A DNA stretch of 34,962 bases, taken from NCBI RefSeq assembly GCF_004340985.1, contig NZ_SLYB01000025.1, positions 1 through 34,962 of the forward strand, written 5' to 3'. Positions within the stretch are counted from its first letter, which is position 1. The number at the start of each line of letters is the position of its first letter. Source of the stretch: Cricetibacter osteomyelitidis (GTDB lineage Bacteria; Pseudomonadota; Gammaproteobacteria; Enterobacterales; Pasteurellaceae). The notes below the pieces were generated by a model that worked only from the letters and a program-made list of their open reading frames with translations, was not told where the DNA came from and made no database searches. A program made the translations under genes and the position numbers. This document shows positions 16,758 through 26,614 of the stretch, piece after piece.

Positions 16758-16785
16758 TAAAATCGATATTTATTACAAAATAACT

Positions 16786-17793
16786 TTACCGCGGCAACAT
16801 TTCTGCAATCGCCTGATTCAGGTTTTCAGTGAAACTTTTTGCTTCCGGCGAATCGGGTGCGATATCTTGTGCAGCATGGTAGAAGTTTGGAATCACGTTT
16901 ACGCGTGTCGGGACGTTGCCGGCGATTAAGCGGCTAGCGTAATCCAAATCTTCATGCACAAATAAATCCAAATCTCCTACCACGAGATAAGTCGGTGGCA
17001 AACCTTTCAGGTTAGTGGCGGTTGCGGCAGAGAAATACGGCATTTGCCCGGCTTCGATACTTTGCCCGCTACGCAATGTTGCCCAGCCGAAGCGGTTGGA
17101 AGCACGCGTCCACACAAATTCACCGGTGTGATCTTCAGGGTAAAGCGATTCGACCGAACCGGTACGGTAATCCAACATCGGGTAAATTAAAACTTGACCG
17201 ATAGGTTGCGGCAATTCGGCTTTGTCGCGGGCGTAGAGTGCCAAACGCGCGGTCAAACCGCCACCAGCACTGTCGCCCAGCAGAATGGTTTTGTTCGGGT
17301 CGATACCGAATATTTCCGCATTTTTTTGCACATAGCTCAAGCCGTGATAGGCATCGTTAATATCGGCGGGAAAAGGGGCGGCCGTAGCCAGACGATATTC
17401 CACGCTTACCGCCACCACATTATGCCGGTCGGCAAGGGATTGCAACAGTGTGCCGGATTGTCGTGCAACCCCCATAATGTAGCCGCCGCCGTGGGTGTAA
17501 TAAATAACCGGTAACTTTTTATCTTCAGCTTTGCTCGGGCGGTAAACGTATAAATCCACCGCAGGTTGTTCACCGTTAGCAGGAGCAGTAATTTTGGCGG
17601 CGGGCTGCGGTATGTCAGCCAAACGTGCCTTGATGGCTCGGGTTTGTGCTGTTGCGGTTGCAGCCGTATCGAAATCACGCACCCATTCTTTGACAGGGGC
17701 TTGTAGCTCAGGCGATAACCGCTTGAAATCGGATGCTGTTGCATTGAAAGTTAGTGCGGCTAAAAGTGCGGTGAGTAATAAGGATTTTTTCAT
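16786..17793 (-). CDS. Exported alpha/beta hydrolase, HSL (family IV) esterase type
   Basis: 335 residues from the ATG at 17793, chosen for AGGAG 8 bases upstream and the signal peptide MKKSLLLTALLAALTFNATA that it opens; the frame runs 21 codons further up without support. The family IV oxyanion motif HGGG is at about residues 101-104, the nucleophile Ser175 in GDSAGG, the acid about Asp276 in GDLDLF and the base about His306 in FYHAA. It should hydrolyse small esters or lactones in the periplasm; the substrate is unknown. A Pasteurellaceae uptake word (17763-17772) falls inside its signal-peptide codons. It lies downstream of the SDR gene in the same direction, with a Neisseria-type hairpin between. 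Confidence 0.88.
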   Translation of the reverse strand: MKKSLLLTALLAALTFNATASDFKRLSPELQAPVKEWVRDFDTAATATAQTRAIKARLADIPQPAAKITAPANGEQPAVDLYVYRPSKAEDKKLPVIYYTHGGGYIMGVARQSGTLLQSLADRHNVVAVSVEYRLATAAPFPADINDAYHGLSYVQKNAEIFGIDPNKTILLGDSAGGGLTARLALYARDKAELPQPIGQVLIYPMLDYRTGSVESLYPEDHTGEFVWTRASNRFGWATLRSGQSIEAGQMPYFSAATATNLKGLPPTYLVVGDLDLFVHEDLDYASRLIAGNVPTRVNVIPNFYHAAQDIAPDSPEAKSFTENLNQAIAEMLPR

Positions 17794-17824
17794 CGTTTGA
17801 TCTCCTTTGGATTTTATTTTACGG

Positions 17825-17858
17825 TAATGACGTCTAAATTTTTGCTCAGACGGCATTA
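17825..17858 (-). terminator. Terminator from paired Neisseria-type uptake sequences
   Basis: TAATGACGTCTAA and TCAGACGGCATTA face each other across an A/T loop. The right arm holds CTCAGACGGCAT (17845-17856), 11/12 to the complement of the Neisseria 12-mer. It follows the SDR stop on the minus strand. Confidence 0.7.
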
Positions 17859-17875
17859 TTTGAGACAGATACCTA

Positions 17876-18628
17876 TTACCAAGGCTGTGTAGTCGGGCCT
17901 AAAGTAAACTCGCTGACGTTGGTATCTCCAGGTTGGTTTAAGGCAAATGCCACCACGTTTGCCACCCGTTCGGCGGGGATTTCGTAGGTGTCGTACAGTT
18001 GGCGGTAGCCTGCCGAGGTGTCTTTATCGGTAATGCCTGCCACCAATTCCGACTGCACGGCGGCAGGGTAGATGGTGGCGGTGCGGATATTTGTGCCGGC
18101 TTGGGCGGACTCCATACGCAGTGCTTCCATAATGGCTTTCACCGCCCATTTGGTGCCGCAATACACGCCTGCACCGGGATAGACTTTCAAACCTGCCACT
18201 GAAGATACACTGATGATATGCCCGGATTTTTGTGTTTCAAAAGTCGGTAACACAGCGGCGATACCGTTTAACACGCCTTTGATATTGACATCCACCATCG
18301 CATTCCAGTTGGCGGTTTCCAAGGCGGAAAACGGCGAGTTCGGCATTAAACCTGCATTTAAGAAAATCGCCTCCACCTTGCCGAAAGCTGATTTCGCCAG
18401 TTCCACCAAAGCGGTGTTATCTTCGGGTTTCACCACATCGGTCACGCGGTACACCGCTTCGCCGCCTTTCGCTTTGATGTTGTCCGCAATCGTCTGCAAT
18501 TTGGCTTCACGGCGTGCGCCCAATACCAATTTCGCTCCTTGTTCGGCAAGTTTGTAGGCGGTGGCTTCGCCGATACCACTGGATGCGCCTGTAATAATTA
18601 CGACTTTGTTTTGAATATTGTTGCTCAT
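17876..18628 (-). CDS. Short-chain dehydrogenase/reductase (classical SDR)
   Basis: 250 residues in the classical SDR layout: cofactor loop TGASSGIG at residues 13-20, NAG at 91-93, catalytic Ser about 142, Tyr156 and Lys160 in YCGTK. An Arg pair in GARREAK after the second strand suggests NADP(H). It resembles the YdfG/serine-dehydrogenase-like group, but the substrate cannot be told. AAGGAA precedes the ATG. A 15-bp palindrome lies 84 bp upstream and the lysR gene is divergent, the usual arrangement for a LysR protein and its main target. Confidence 0.88.
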   Translation of the reverse strand: MSNNIQNKVVIITGASSGIGEATAYKLAEQGAKLVLGARREAKLQTIADNIKAKGGEAVYRVTDVVKPEDNTALVELAKSAFGKVEAIFLNAGLMPNSPFSALETANWNAMVDVNIKGVLNGIAAVLPTFETQKSGHIISVSSVAGLKVYPGAGVYCGTKWAVKAIMEALRMESAQAGTNIRTATIYPAAVQSELVAGITDKDTSAGYRQLYDTYEIPAERVANVVAFALNQPGDTNVSEFTLGPTTQPW

Positions 18629-18711
18629 TTTCTATTTCCTTGTTTGTTGTTGATGAATGGTATTGTACGCTTTTCAAATAGTAGAAAAAGAGCATAATGG
18701 GAATAACACTG

Positions 18712-18726
18712 TCAACTTAAAGTTGA
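18712..18726. promoter_or_regulatory. Candidate LysR operator, SDR side
   Basis: TCAACTTAAAGTTGA is a perfect 15-bp palindrome around one central base, 84 bp before the SDR start. It is followed at once by a Pasteurellaceae uptake word (18728-18737). Confidence 0.65.
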
Positions 18727-18807
18727 AAAAGTGCGGTCGGTTTTTATCGGAAACTGTGTTTAATATTTGGATTAATGAACAAAAGTAGCTAAAATAACAA
18801 AATACCT

Positions 18808-18822
18808 ACAACTCAAAGTTGA
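18808..18822. promoter_or_regulatory. Candidate LysR operator overlapping the lysR leader
   Basis: ACAACTCAAAGTTGA, one arm imperfect, ends 7 bp before the lysR ATG, where a bound regulator would block its own expression. No strong ribosome site is seen between it and the ATG. Confidence 0.6.
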
Positions 18823-18829
18823 AAATACA

Positions 18830-19720
18830 ATGCAAGATCACTACAAGCATATTGCGGTTTTTGTGCAAACCGCCCGCAGCGGCAGCTTTACTGCCGCGGC
18901 CGAACAGCAAAACATCACGCCTGCCGCCATTAGTAAAAGCATCGGTATTTTGGAAAAATTCCTCGGTGTGCGGCTGTTTAACCGCACCACCCGCAGCCTG
19001 AGCCTGACGGCGGAAGGGAAAGAGTTTTTACAGCAAGTGCAGCCTGCCTTGGCTATGTTGGAAGTTGCTGCCGATACGCTGAAAATCGCCCAAAGCTCGC
19101 CCGTGGGTAGGGTGCGGATTTCGTTGCCGGCAGCCATCGGGCGGCATTTGGTGCTACCGTTGCTGCCCGAGTTGCAAAGCCGCTATCCGCAGCTGCAACT
19201 CGAATTAGATTTCAACGACCGCGTGATCGATTTCGTTAAAGATGGCTATGATTTGGTGATTCGCGGTGGTGTGATTGAAGATTCGTCGCTTATCCAACGC
19301 CCGTTGATGACGATGACCACCTCGCTGGTTGCCGCCCCGGCCTATCTCGCCCGAGCAGGCGAACCGCAAAGCGTAGCGGATTTGCACCACCATCGCCTGA
19401 TTGCACGGCGTTTTCTCAGCGGCAAATACCAGCTTTGGCATTTTCAGGATAATCAAGTTATCAAACCCTACCAAGCGGCCATCACCTGCTTCGACTCCGA
19501 AGCTGTCACCAACGCTGCCTTGCTTGGCTTGGGCATTGCCGAAGTGCCTGACTATCTCGCCAAACCTTATTTCGCCGACGGTCGCTTGCAAAAGCTACTG
19601 CCGCAACTTTACCGCCGCAACGAATTTCCACTGGTGCTGCAATACCCCCACCGCACCCAACTCGCCCCACGGGTTAAAGCCGTGGCGGACTTTTTTGTGG
19701 AGAAAGCGAAGAGGTGGTAG
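18830..19720 (+). CDS. LysR-type transcriptional regulator
   Basis: 296 residues. The N-terminal winged helix-turn-helix (residues 1-60) includes FVQTARSGSFTAAAEQQNIT and ISKSIGILEKFLGVRLFNRTTR; the rest is a two-lobed periplasmic-binding-like effector domain (DLVIRGG, CFDSEAVTNAALLGLGIAEVP). The pattern is that of the large group related to AaeR/DmlR/YafC-type regulators, which control nearby SDR and quinone reductase genes. It is divergent from the SDR gene with three shared palindromes in and around the cluster. The gene is markedly G+C-rich. It ends 34 bp from the convergent rho stop with no clear terminator. Confidence 0.92.
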   Translation: MQDHYKHIAVFVQTARSGSFTAAAEQQNITPAAISKSIGILEKFLGVRLFNRTTRSLSLTAEGKEFLQQVQPALAMLEVAADTLKIAQSSPVGRVRISLPAAIGRHLVLPLLPELQSRYPQLQLELDFNDRVIDFVKDGYDLVIRGGVIEDSSLIQRPLMTMTTSLVAAPAYLARAGEPQSVADLHHHRLIARRFLSGKYQLWHFQDNQVIKPYQAAITCFDSEAVTNAALLGLGIAEVPDYLAKPYFADGRLQKLLPQLYRRNEFPLVLQYPHRTQLAPRVKAVADFFVEKAKRW

Positions 19721-19754
19721 CTTGGGGGCTGCTCAATTTTTATTGATTTTTAAA

Positions 19755-21017
19755 TTATGAACGTTTCATTACTTCAAAAAATTCTTCATTGGTTTTGGCG
19801 ACCATTAATTTATCCACAAGGAATTCAATGGCTTCCACTTCACCCATTGGATTAAGAATTTTACGTAAGATCCACATTTTTTGTAGTTCGTCAGGTGTGG
19901 TAAGCAAGTCTTCTTTACGCGTGCCGGACGGATTGAAGTCGATAGCCGGGAATATGCGTTTTTCGGCAATTTTGCGAGATAAGTGCAATTCCATATTACC
20001 TGTACCTTTGAACTCTTCAAAAATCACTTCATCCATTTTGGAACCGGTGTCCACTAATGCAGTGGCGATAATGGTTAGGCTGCCGCCTTCTTCTACATTA
20101 CGTGCCGCACCAAAGAAGCGTTTAGGACGATGTAAGGCGTTGGCATCCACACCACCGGATAATATTTTCCCGGAAGCTGGGGTTACGGTGTTATAAGCAC
20201 GGGCTAAACGGGTAATGGAGTCAAGCAAAATCACCACGTCTTTTTTGTGCTCTACCAAGCGTTTGGCTTTTTCGATTACCATTTCCGCCACTTGTACGTG
20301 ACGGGCTGCCGGTTCGTCAAAGGTGGACGCAATCACTTCGCCTTTCACCGAACGCTGCATTTCCGTTACTTCTTCCGGGCGTTCGTCGATCAATAACACC
20401 ATTAACACACATTCCGGATAGTTGCTGGTGATACTTTGTGCGATATTTTGCAGCAACATAGTTTTACCGGCTTTCGGCGGTGCAACGATCAAACCGCGTT
20501 GGCCTTTACCGATTGGTGCCGCTAGATCCAAAATACGGGCAGTTAAATCTTCGGTAGAGCCGTTACCGCGTTCCATACGTAAACGAGAATTGGCGTGAAG
20601 CGGAGTTAAGTTTTCAAAAAGAATTTTACTGCGGGATATTTCCGGACGGTCGTCATTGACTTTATCGACTTTGAGCAATGCGAAATAGCGTTCGCCTTCT
20701 TTCGGCGGTCGGATTTTACCTTCAATGGTATCACCGGTACGTAGGTTGAAACGACGGATTTGACTTGGGCTGACATAAATGTCGTCAGGACCGGCCAAAT
20801 AAGAGCTGTCGCCTGAGCGTAAGAAACCGAAGCCGTCCGGCAAAATCTCCAGCACCCCCTGACCGAAAATGTCTTCACCGCTTTGAGCGTGTTGTTTAAG
20901 AATAGCGAAAATAATGTCTTGTTTGCGTAAACGGGCTAAATTTTCAAGGCCCATTTGTTCTTCGCCTAATCGAACAAGTTCTGATACAGGCGTGTTTTTG
21001 AGTTCTGTTAAATTCAT
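19755..21017 (-). CDS. rho: Transcription termination factor Rho
   Basis: 420 residues, the standard length. The RNA-binding N-terminal domain has DGFGFLRS (61-68) and the [13 protein letters not shown] strand; the motor has Walker A at about 179-187 (APPKAGKTM), Walker [16 protein letters not shown], the Q-loop region with [26 protein letters not shown] and the arginine-finger region [15 protein letters not shown]. It is a hexameric ATP-dependent RNA translocase that releases transcripts. A 229-bp leader separates it from divergent rhlB; no strong ribosome site is seen. Confidence 0.98.
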   Translation of the reverse strand: MNLTELKNTPVSELVRLGEEQMGLENLARLRKQDIIFAILKQHAQSGEDIFGQGVLEILPDGFGFLRSGDSSYLAGPDDIYVSPSQIRRFNLRTGDTIEGKIRPPKEGERYFALLKVDKVNDDRPEISRSKILFENLTPLHANSRLRMERGNGSTEDLTARILDLAAPIGKGQRGLIVAPPKAGKTMLLQNIAQSITSNYPECVLMVLLIDERPEEVTEMQRSVKGEVIASTFDEPAARHVQVAEMVIEKAKRLVEHKKDVVILLDSITRLARAYNTVTPASGKILSGGVDANALHRPKRFFGAARNVEEGGSLTIIATALVDTGSKMDEVIFEEFKGTGNMELHLSRKIAEKRIFPAIDFNPSGTRKEDLLTTPDELQKMWILRKILNPMGEVEAIEFLVDKLMVAKTNEEFFEVMKRS

Positions 21018-21246
21018 AGAAATGTTGTTAGTTGGTTTGTTTTGTTATTTAAGATAAGGAATTGATTACAATATAATCGGGTTGAATTCGTTTGAATTTG
21101 AATGGCCGTAAAGATACCATCAAATCTGTATTTTGTCCAGTTTTTATTACTAAAATCACAGAAAGTGCGGTTGGTTTTTCAATAAATTATATTTATATGT
21201 TATCCTTAGCAGCAATTTTTACCTAAAAACAGACAGAATATTATTT

Positions 21247-22512
21247 ATGACAGAACATTTAAGCCAACAGCGTTTTGCTGCGCTGCCTTTACACCCACTT
21301 GTTTTGCAGGCTTTGCAAAATAAAGGCTTTGAATATTGCACGCCGATTCAGGCACTTTCCCTACCGATTACCTTGCAAGGCAGAGATATTGCAGGTCAGG
21401 CACAAACCGGTACGGGCAAAACTATGGCGTTTTTAACCGCACTTTTTCATCATTTACTCTCTGCACCTAATGTTGAAACCAATGGCCGGCCGCGAGCTTT
21501 GATTTTATCCCCGACCCGTGAATTGGCGGTGCAGATTGCAGCGGATGCAGAAATTTTAGTACAGACTAGCGGACTGAAAACTGCACTGGCTTATGGCGGT
21601 GACGGTTATGATAAACAGTTGAAAGCCATCGAACGGGGCGTGGATATTTTAATCGGTACCACAGGGCGGGTGATTGATTATGTGAAACAAGGCGTGATTA
21701 GCTTGAAGCATATTCAAGTAGTGGTGTTGGATGAAGCGGATCGTATGTTCGATTTGGGATTTATCAAAGATATCCGCTACTTGCTGCGTAAATGTCCTAG
21801 TCCGCAGGACCGCTTGACTATGCTGTTTTCCGCAACGCTTTCTTACAAAGTGCGTGAACTGGCTTTTGAGGATATGAACGATCCGGAGTATGTGGAAATC
21901 GAACCGGCACAAAAAACCGGTCACCGTATTAAAGAGGAATTATTTTATCCGTCCAACCAAGACAAAATGCCGTTGCTGATGACCTTATTAGAGGAAGAAT
22001 GGCCGGAACGTTGTATTATTTTTGCCAACACCAAACATCAGTGTGAACGTATTTGGGGTTATTTGGCGGCAGACGGTCAGCGTGTGGGGTTGCTCACCGG
22101 CGATGTGGCACAGAAAAAACGATTGGCATTGTTGAAGCGGTTTACCGACGGTGCATTAGATATTTTGGTTGCCACTGATGTAGCCGCCCGCGGTTTACAT
22201 ATTCCGGATGTCACTCATGTGTTTAACTATGATCTGCCTGATGATCGGGAGGATTATGTGCACCGTATCGGGCGTACCGGACGTGCGGGTGAAAGTGGTG
22301 TATCTATCAGCTTCGCTTGTGAAGAATATGCCATGAATTTACCGGCGATTGAGGAATATATCGGCCACAGTATTCCGGTGAGCCAATATGACCCGGAATC
22401 CCTTATTCAGGATTTGCCGAAACCGTACCGCTTAAAAAGCGAAAACCGCGTACAAACGCACCGCACTTCTGTGAACAAAACAGGACAACGGGGATTTAAG
22501 AAACGTTATTAA
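21247..22512 (+). CDS. rhlB: DEAD-box RNA helicase RhlB
   Basis: 421 residues with the full helicase set: Q motif FEYCTPIQ, motif [24 protein letters not shown] in [17 protein letters not shown], then in the second domain [19 protein letters not shown] and [10 protein letters not shown]. The N-terminus and the [24 protein letters not shown] stretch match RhlB, the helicase of the RNA degradosome. The C-terminal tail is basic and short (QRGFKKRY). An uptake word at 21438 lies in the coding sequence. Pairing next to rho may reflect shared RNA metabolism; in this window it is monocistronic. Confidence 0.95.
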   Translation: MTEHLSQQRFAALPLHPLVLQALQNKGFEYCTPIQALSLPITLQGRDIAGQAQTGTGKTMAFLTALFHHLLSAPNVETNGRPRALILSPTRELAVQIAADAEILVQTSGLKTALAYGGDGYDKQLKAIERGVDILIGTTGRVIDYVKQGVISLKHIQVVVLDEADRMFDLGFIKDIRYLLRKCPSPQDRLTMLFSATLSYKVRELAFEDMNDPEYVEIEPAQKTGHRIKEELFYPSNQDKMPLLMTLLEEEWPERCIIFANTKHQCERIWGYLAADGQRVGLLTGDVAQKKRLALLKRFTDGALDILVATDVAARGLHIPDVTHVFNYDLPDDREDYVHRIGRTGRAGESGVSISFACEEYAMNLPAIEEYIGHSIPVSQYDPESLIQDLPKPYRLKSENRVQTHRTSVNKTGQRGFKKRY

Positions 22513-22525
22513 TTCATTCCCATAA

Positions 22526-22556
22526 GCCCGTATAGTCTGACTGTGCGGGCGTTTTT
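22526..22556 (+). terminator. rhlB terminator
   Basis: GCCCG (22526-22530) pairs with CGGGC (22546-22550) over a 15-nt loop, followed by GTTTTT. It lies 14 bp after the rhlB stop. Confidence 0.65.
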
Positions 22557-22580
22557 ACTTTCGCCATTCCACAAATTTTA

Positions 22581-22589
22581 TGCTAAAAT
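22581..22589 (+). promoter_or_regulatory. Possible extended -10 promoter of rsfS
   Basis: TGCTAAAAT has an extended -10 form (TGn then TAAAAT), 32 bp before the TTG start of rsfS and just after the rhlB terminator. The -35 region is poor. Confidence 0.4.
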
Positions 22590-22620
22590 CTCGCTCTTAT
22601 TGAGCAAAAAGGACAATATT

Positions 22621-22932
22621 TTGACTAACACAATTGAATTTATTATTAACAAATTAGACGAATTAAAAGCTAAAGATATTCAACATCTTGATGTAAAAGG
22701 AAAATCACCGATTGTCGATGATATGGTGATTTGCACGGGGACATCAAGCCGTCACGTAGGATCAATGGCTCAGAATTTGATCGATGATTGCAAAAAAGCC
22801 GGTATTGAAAATTTTGGTGAAGAAGGCAAAGCTACTGCTGATTGGGTGGTGGTCGATTTCGGGCAAGTGTTAGTGCATTTAATGCAACAAGACAGCCGCG
22901 AAATGTATCAGTTGGAAAAACTTTGGAGCTAA
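22621..22932 (+). CDS. rsfS: Ribosomal silencing factor RsfS
   Basis: 103 residues from a TTG start at 22621, supported by AAAGGA upstream and by the family N-terminus; the frame runs 26 codons further up through the promoter region and terminator, which argues against an earlier start. Conserved blocks are KGKSPIVDDMVICTGTSSRHV, GEEGKATADWVVVDFG and the end DSREMYQLEKLWS. RsfS binds ribosomal protein L14 and blocks subunit joining in starvation. It heads the order rsfS-rlmH-mrdA-mrdB-rlpA-dacA seen in Haemophilus. Confidence 0.93.
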   Translation: MTNTIEFIINKLDELKAKDIQHLDVKGKSPIVDDMVICTGTSSRHVGSMAQNLIDDCKKAGIENFGEEGKATADWVVVDFGQVLVHLMQQDSREMYQLEKLWS

Positions 22933-22966
22933 ATCGCACTGACTTATAAAAGTGCGGTTGTTTTTT
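22933..22966 (+). terminator. Hairpin with uptake word between rsfS and rlmH
   Basis: ATCGCACT (22933-22940) pairs with AGTGCGGT (22951-22958, with one G-U), followed by TGTTTTTT. It probably attenuates rather than ends transcription into rlmH. Confidence 0.55.
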
Positions 22967-22979
22967 ATAGATTTTTATT

Positions 22980-23450
22980 ATGAAAATTCAACTCATTGCC
23001 GTTGGAACCAAAATGCCTGATTGGGTGACAAAAGGATTCAACGAATATCAACGCCGTTTTCCAAAAGATATGCCTTTTGAACTGGTGGAGATTCCTGCCG
23101 GTAAACGGGGTAAAAATGCGGATATTAAACGTATTTTGGAAAAAGAAGGCGAGCAAATGATGGCGGTTTGCGGGAAAAATAGCAATATCGTGGCATTGGA
23201 TATTCCCGGTAAGCTTTGGACTACGGAACAGTTAGCACAACAGCTTGAGCGTTGGAAAAATGACGGACGTGATGTGTGTTTGCTGATTGGCGGGCCGGAA
23301 GGTTTATCATCGGAGTGCAAAGTGGCAGCCGAAAGCAGTTGGTCTTTATCGCCTTTGACCTTGCCACATCCGCTGGTTCGAGTGGTGGTGGCGGAAAGTC
23401 TGTATCGTGCTTGGTCGCTTACAACCAATCATCCGTATCATCGAGAATAA
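22980..23450 (+). CDS. rlmH: 23S rRNA (pseudouridine-1915-N3) methyltransferase RlmH
   Basis: 156 residues, a SPOUT methyltransferase. Motifs: [21 protein letters not shown] at the start, [14 protein letters not shown] for the SAM knot, and the C-terminal [16 protein letters not shown] that completes the active site. It methylates pseudouridine 1915 of helix 69 on assembled ribosomes. The stop lies 12 bp before mrdA, so they are probably cotranscribed. Confidence 0.96.
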   Translation: MKIQLIAVGTKMPDWVTKGFNEYQRRFPKDMPFELVEIPAGKRGKNADIKRILEKEGEQMMAVCGKNSNIVALDIPGKLWTTEQLAQQLERWKNDGRDVCLLIGGPEGLSSECKVAAESSWSLSPLTLPHPLVRVVVAESLYRAWSLTTNHPYHRE

Positions 23451-23462
23451 TATTATAAAACA

Positions 23463-25493
23463 ATGAATTGGAAAAAGTTTTTTGCCCAACCTGTACACAC
23501 ACCGATTCGGGATGCCAAAGCGGAACGTAATCTTTTTGCCCGCCGAGCATTAATCACCTTTATTGGCGTGTTAGTGCTGACCGGCGTATTGCTCACCAAT
23601 TTATATCATTTACAAATTCTCAATAATGAAGTTTATCAAACCCGTTCTGACGGCAACCGTATTAAGTTATTACCGTTACCACCGACGCGTGGCTTAATTT
23701 ATGATCGTTACGGCAAATTATTGGCGGAAAATCTCACTTTCTTCGGCTTATACATCGTGCCGGAAAAAGTCGAAAATTTAAACCGCACTTTAGAGGAATT
23801 ACGCCCGATTATCGGCTTAACCGATGATGACATCGAAGCCTTTAAAAAAGAACGCCGCCGTTCCACCCGTTATACCTATATTCTGCTGAAAGGGGATTTG
23901 ACCGAAGAGCAAATCGCCCGTTTTGCCGTAGATCAATATAAATATCCAAGCCTTGAAGTGCGGCCGTATTTTAAACGCCATTATTTATATGGCGAACCAC
24001 TCACGCCGATTTTGGGTTATGTGGCGAAAATTAATGACAAAGATGTGGAACGTCTGAAAGAAAAAGAGCTGATAGCCAATTATTCCGGTTCTCACGATAT
24101 CGGTAAATCGGGCATTGAAGGCTACTATGAAGAACAGTTGCACGGCGAAGTAGGCTTTGAAGAAGTGGAAGTGAATAACCGTGGCAAGCAAATTCGCACT
24201 TTGCGGGAACAGCCGGCCATTGCGGGCAAAAGTATTCATTTAACCATTGATTTGCAATTGCAGCTTTTTATTGCGGATTTGCTCAAAGGGCAGCGCGGTG
24301 CGGTTGTGGTGATGGATCCGAAAGACAGCAGTATTTTGGCGATGGTGTCCAGTCCGAGCTATGATAACAATTTATTCGTAGGCGGCATTTCCAGTGAAAA
24401 TTATCGCAAATTATTAAACGATGAAGACCGTCCGTTGTATAGTCGTGCCACACAAGGGGCATATCCGCCGGCATCGACGGTGAAACCGTTTATTGCCGTC
24501 GCCGCATTAACGGAAAATGTGATTACCTCCGGCACGACGATTTACGATCCCGGTTATTGGTCTTTGCCGAATAGCACCAAGCGTTACCGCGACTGGAAAA
24601 AGAGCGGTCATGGCAGTACAGGGTTGGTTAAAGCGATTACGGAATCATCCGATACTTTTTTCTATCAAACCGCTTACAATATGGGCATTGACCGCTTGTC
24701 GTTATGGATGAAACGCTTTGGTTTTGGTCTGCCAACCGGTATTGATATTACACCGGAAACCGTAGGGATTATGCCGACCAAAGAATGGAAACAAAAACGT
24801 TATAAAAAAGCCTGGGTGCAAGGGGATACTATTCCGGTAGGAATCGGCCAAGGTTATTGGACGGCAACGCCATTGCAATTAGCGAAAGCCACAACGGTTT
24901 TTGTCAATAACGGCAAAGTGAATACGCCACATTTAATGAAAGAAGTGACGGGCGGTACGGTAGAACCTTATAAAGATCCGCTGTTATATGAAGACATTAC
25001 CGAACCGAAACCGCTGTATTGGGATTTAGCCAAACGCGGAATGTACAACGTAATTAACTCGACGGCGGGTACGGGGCGTAAAGCATTTGCCGGAGCATCT
25101 TATCATGCTGCGGGCAAATCCGGCACGGCTCAAGTGTTCAGTTTAAAAGAAAATGAAACTTATAATGCAAAGAACTTGTCAAAGCATTTGCACGACCATG
25201 CGTGGTTTACTGCCTATGCCCCTTATGATAATCCGGAAATGGTGGTGTCTATTATTTTAGAAAATGCCGGCGGTGGTTCAAGTAATGCGGCTCCGGTAGT
25301 GCGTCAGATAATGGATTTTTATTTAAATCGCCGATTACCGCAAGTGCGGTCGAATTATCAGCCGATTTCTATGGATACCCAGGATAAGCAAACAGAATTG
25401 GCTGTTCCGATAGAAAATGAGAATAGTGAACCGAACAATAGCGGACAAATTGAATCAAATAATCAAGAAATAAATACTAGGGAAACGGAATGA
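23463..25493 (+). CDS. mrdA: Penicillin-binding protein 2 (elongasome transpeptidase)
   Basis: 676 residues with a short cytoplasmic start, one membrane helix (about residues 29-50), the pedestal domain with RGLIYDRYG, and the transpeptidase: active Ser338 in STVK (338-341), SSD in ESSDTFFYQ and KSG in AAGKSGTAQ. It crosslinks peptidoglycan during elongation together with RodA, encoded next and overlapping by four bases (ATGA). The C-terminal tail after about residue 625 is Asn/Glu-rich and likely disordered. Confidence 0.97.
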   Translation: MNWKKFFAQPVHTPIRDAKAERNLFARRALITFIGVLVLTGVLLTNLYHLQILNNEVYQTRSDGNRIKLLPLPPTRGLIYDRYGKLLAENLTFFGLYIVPEKVENLNRTLEELRPIIGLTDDDIEAFKKERRRSTRYTYILLKGDLTEEQIARFAVDQYKYPSLEVRPYFKRHYLYGEPLTPILGYVAKINDKDVERLKEKELIANYSGSHDIGKSGIEGYYEEQLHGEVGFEEVEVNNRGKQIRTLREQPAIAGKSIHLTIDLQLQLFIADLLKGQRGAVVVMDPKDSSILAMVSSPSYDNNLFVGGISSENYRKLLNDEDRPLYSRATQGAYPPASTVKPFIAVAALTENVITSGTTIYDPGYWSLPNSTKRYRDWKKSGHGSTGLVKAITESSDTFFYQTAYNMGIDRLSLWMKRFGFGLPTGIDITPETVGIMPTKEWKQKRYKKAWVQGDTIPVGIGQGYWTATPLQLAKATTVFVNNGKVNTPHLMKEVTGGTVEPYKDPLLYEDITEPKPLYWDLAKRGMYNVINSTAGTGRKAFAGASYHAAGKSGTAQVFSLKENETYNAKNLSKHLHDHAWFTAYAPYDNPEMVVSIILENAGGGSSNAAPVVRQIMDFYLNRRLPQVRSNYQPISMDTQDKQTELAVPIENENSEPNNSGQIESNNQEINTRETE

Positions 25494-26602
25494 TGGAAGA
25501 AAAGAAAATTTTACTTTCCCTATGGCAAAAAATGCACTTAGATTTTTGGTTGTTGTGCGGGCTGATTGTGATATCCGGTTATGGTTTATTTGTGCTATAT
25601 AGTGCATCAGGTGCGAATGAAGCAATGGTTAAAAACCGTATTATCCAGTTGATTTTAGGATTTGCGGTCATGATGGTTATGGCTCAGTTTCCGCCGCGGT
25701 TTTATCAGCGGGTTGCCCCCTATTTATTTATTGCGGGCATTATCATGTTGATTTTGGTGGACTTAATCGGAACCACCAGTAAAGGTGCACAACGTTGGTT
25801 GGATTTAGGATTATTTCGTTTTCAACCTTCGGAAATTGTAAAATTGTCAGTTCCATTAATGGTGGCGACTTTTTTAGGGGCGCGACCGTTACCGCCGAGT
25901 TTATCTAATACGATGATTGCCTTAGTGATTATTATCGTGCCGACGTTATTGGTAGCGATTCAGCCGGATTTGGGCACTTCGATTTTAGTGAGTGCCTCCG
26001 GTGTTTTTGTTGTATTTTTGGCAGGAATGAGCTGGCGGCTTATTATGACGGCGGTAGTTGGGTTGGCCGGTTTTTTACCGATCCTGTGGATGTTCCTGAT
26101 GCATGATTATCAACGTACCCGAGTAATGACCTTGCTTGATCCGGAAAAAGATCCATTGGGTTCGGGCTATCATATTATTCAATCCAAAATCGCTATCGGA
26201 TCGGGCGGGATATGGGGTAAAGGCTGGATGCAGGGTACACAATCGCAGTTGGAATTTTTACCGGAACCCCATACGGATTTTATTTTTGCGGTATTGAGTG
26301 AAGAACACGGAATGGTGGGTATTCTTATTTTATTAGCCATTTATCTGTTCATTATTGCACGCGGATTAACTATCGGCGTACAGGCTCAAACTGCATTCGG
26401 TCGCATCTTAACCGGTGCGTTAACACTGATATTTTTTGTTTATATTTTTGTAAATATTGGTATGGTGAGTGGCATTTTGCCCGTAGTCGGTGTACCATTG
26501 CCGTTGTTTAGTTATGGCGGCACTTCATTCGTGACACTCATGGCGGGGTTTGGGCTGATTATGTCCATCCATACGCATAAACAAAAAATGTTAAACAAAT
26601 AG
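25490..26602 (+). CDS. mrdB: RodA peptidoglycan glycosyltransferase
   Basis: 370 residues of the SEDS family with about ten membrane helices. Signature segments are [28 protein letters not shown], the catalytic loop [24 protein letters not shown] and the C-terminal [10 protein letters not shown]. It polymerises glycan strands with PBP2. Translational coupling with mrdA fits a fixed ratio. It is followed after 12 bp by rlpA. Confidence 0.97.
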   Translation: MMEEKKILLSLWQKMHLDFWLLCGLIVISGYGLFVLYSASGANEAMVKNRIIQLILGFAVMMVMAQFPPRFYQRVAPYLFIAGIIMLILVDLIGTTSKGAQRWLDLGLFRFQPSEIVKLSVPLMVATFLGARPLPPSLSNTMIALVIIIVPTLLVAIQPDLGTSILVSASGVFVVFLAGMSWRLIMTAVVGLAGFLPILWMFLMHDYQRTRVMTLLDPEKDPLGSGYHIIQSKIAIGSGGIWGKGWMQGTQSQLEFLPEPHTDFIFAVLSEEHGMVGILILLAIYLFIIARGLTIGVQAQTAFGRILTGALTLIFFVYIFVNIGMVSGILPVVGVPLPLFSYGGTSFVTLMAGFGLIMSIHTHKQKMLNK

Positions 26603-26614
26603 GAAAACTATCTA

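Larger units (their letters stand above)
14908..19720. other. Probable island acquired from Neisseriaceae
   Basis: Seven boundaries of evidence converge here: coding sequence visibly richer in G+C than the flanking rho, sap and mrd genes; intergenic hairpins made of the Neisseria uptake sequence GCCGTCTGAA and near copies; a self-contained set of five enzyme operons plus divergent LysR; an insertion sequence at the left edge; and rho only 34 bp from the right edge. Native Pasteurellaceae uptake words occur at three places inside it. Donor and date are inference. Confidence 0.7.
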
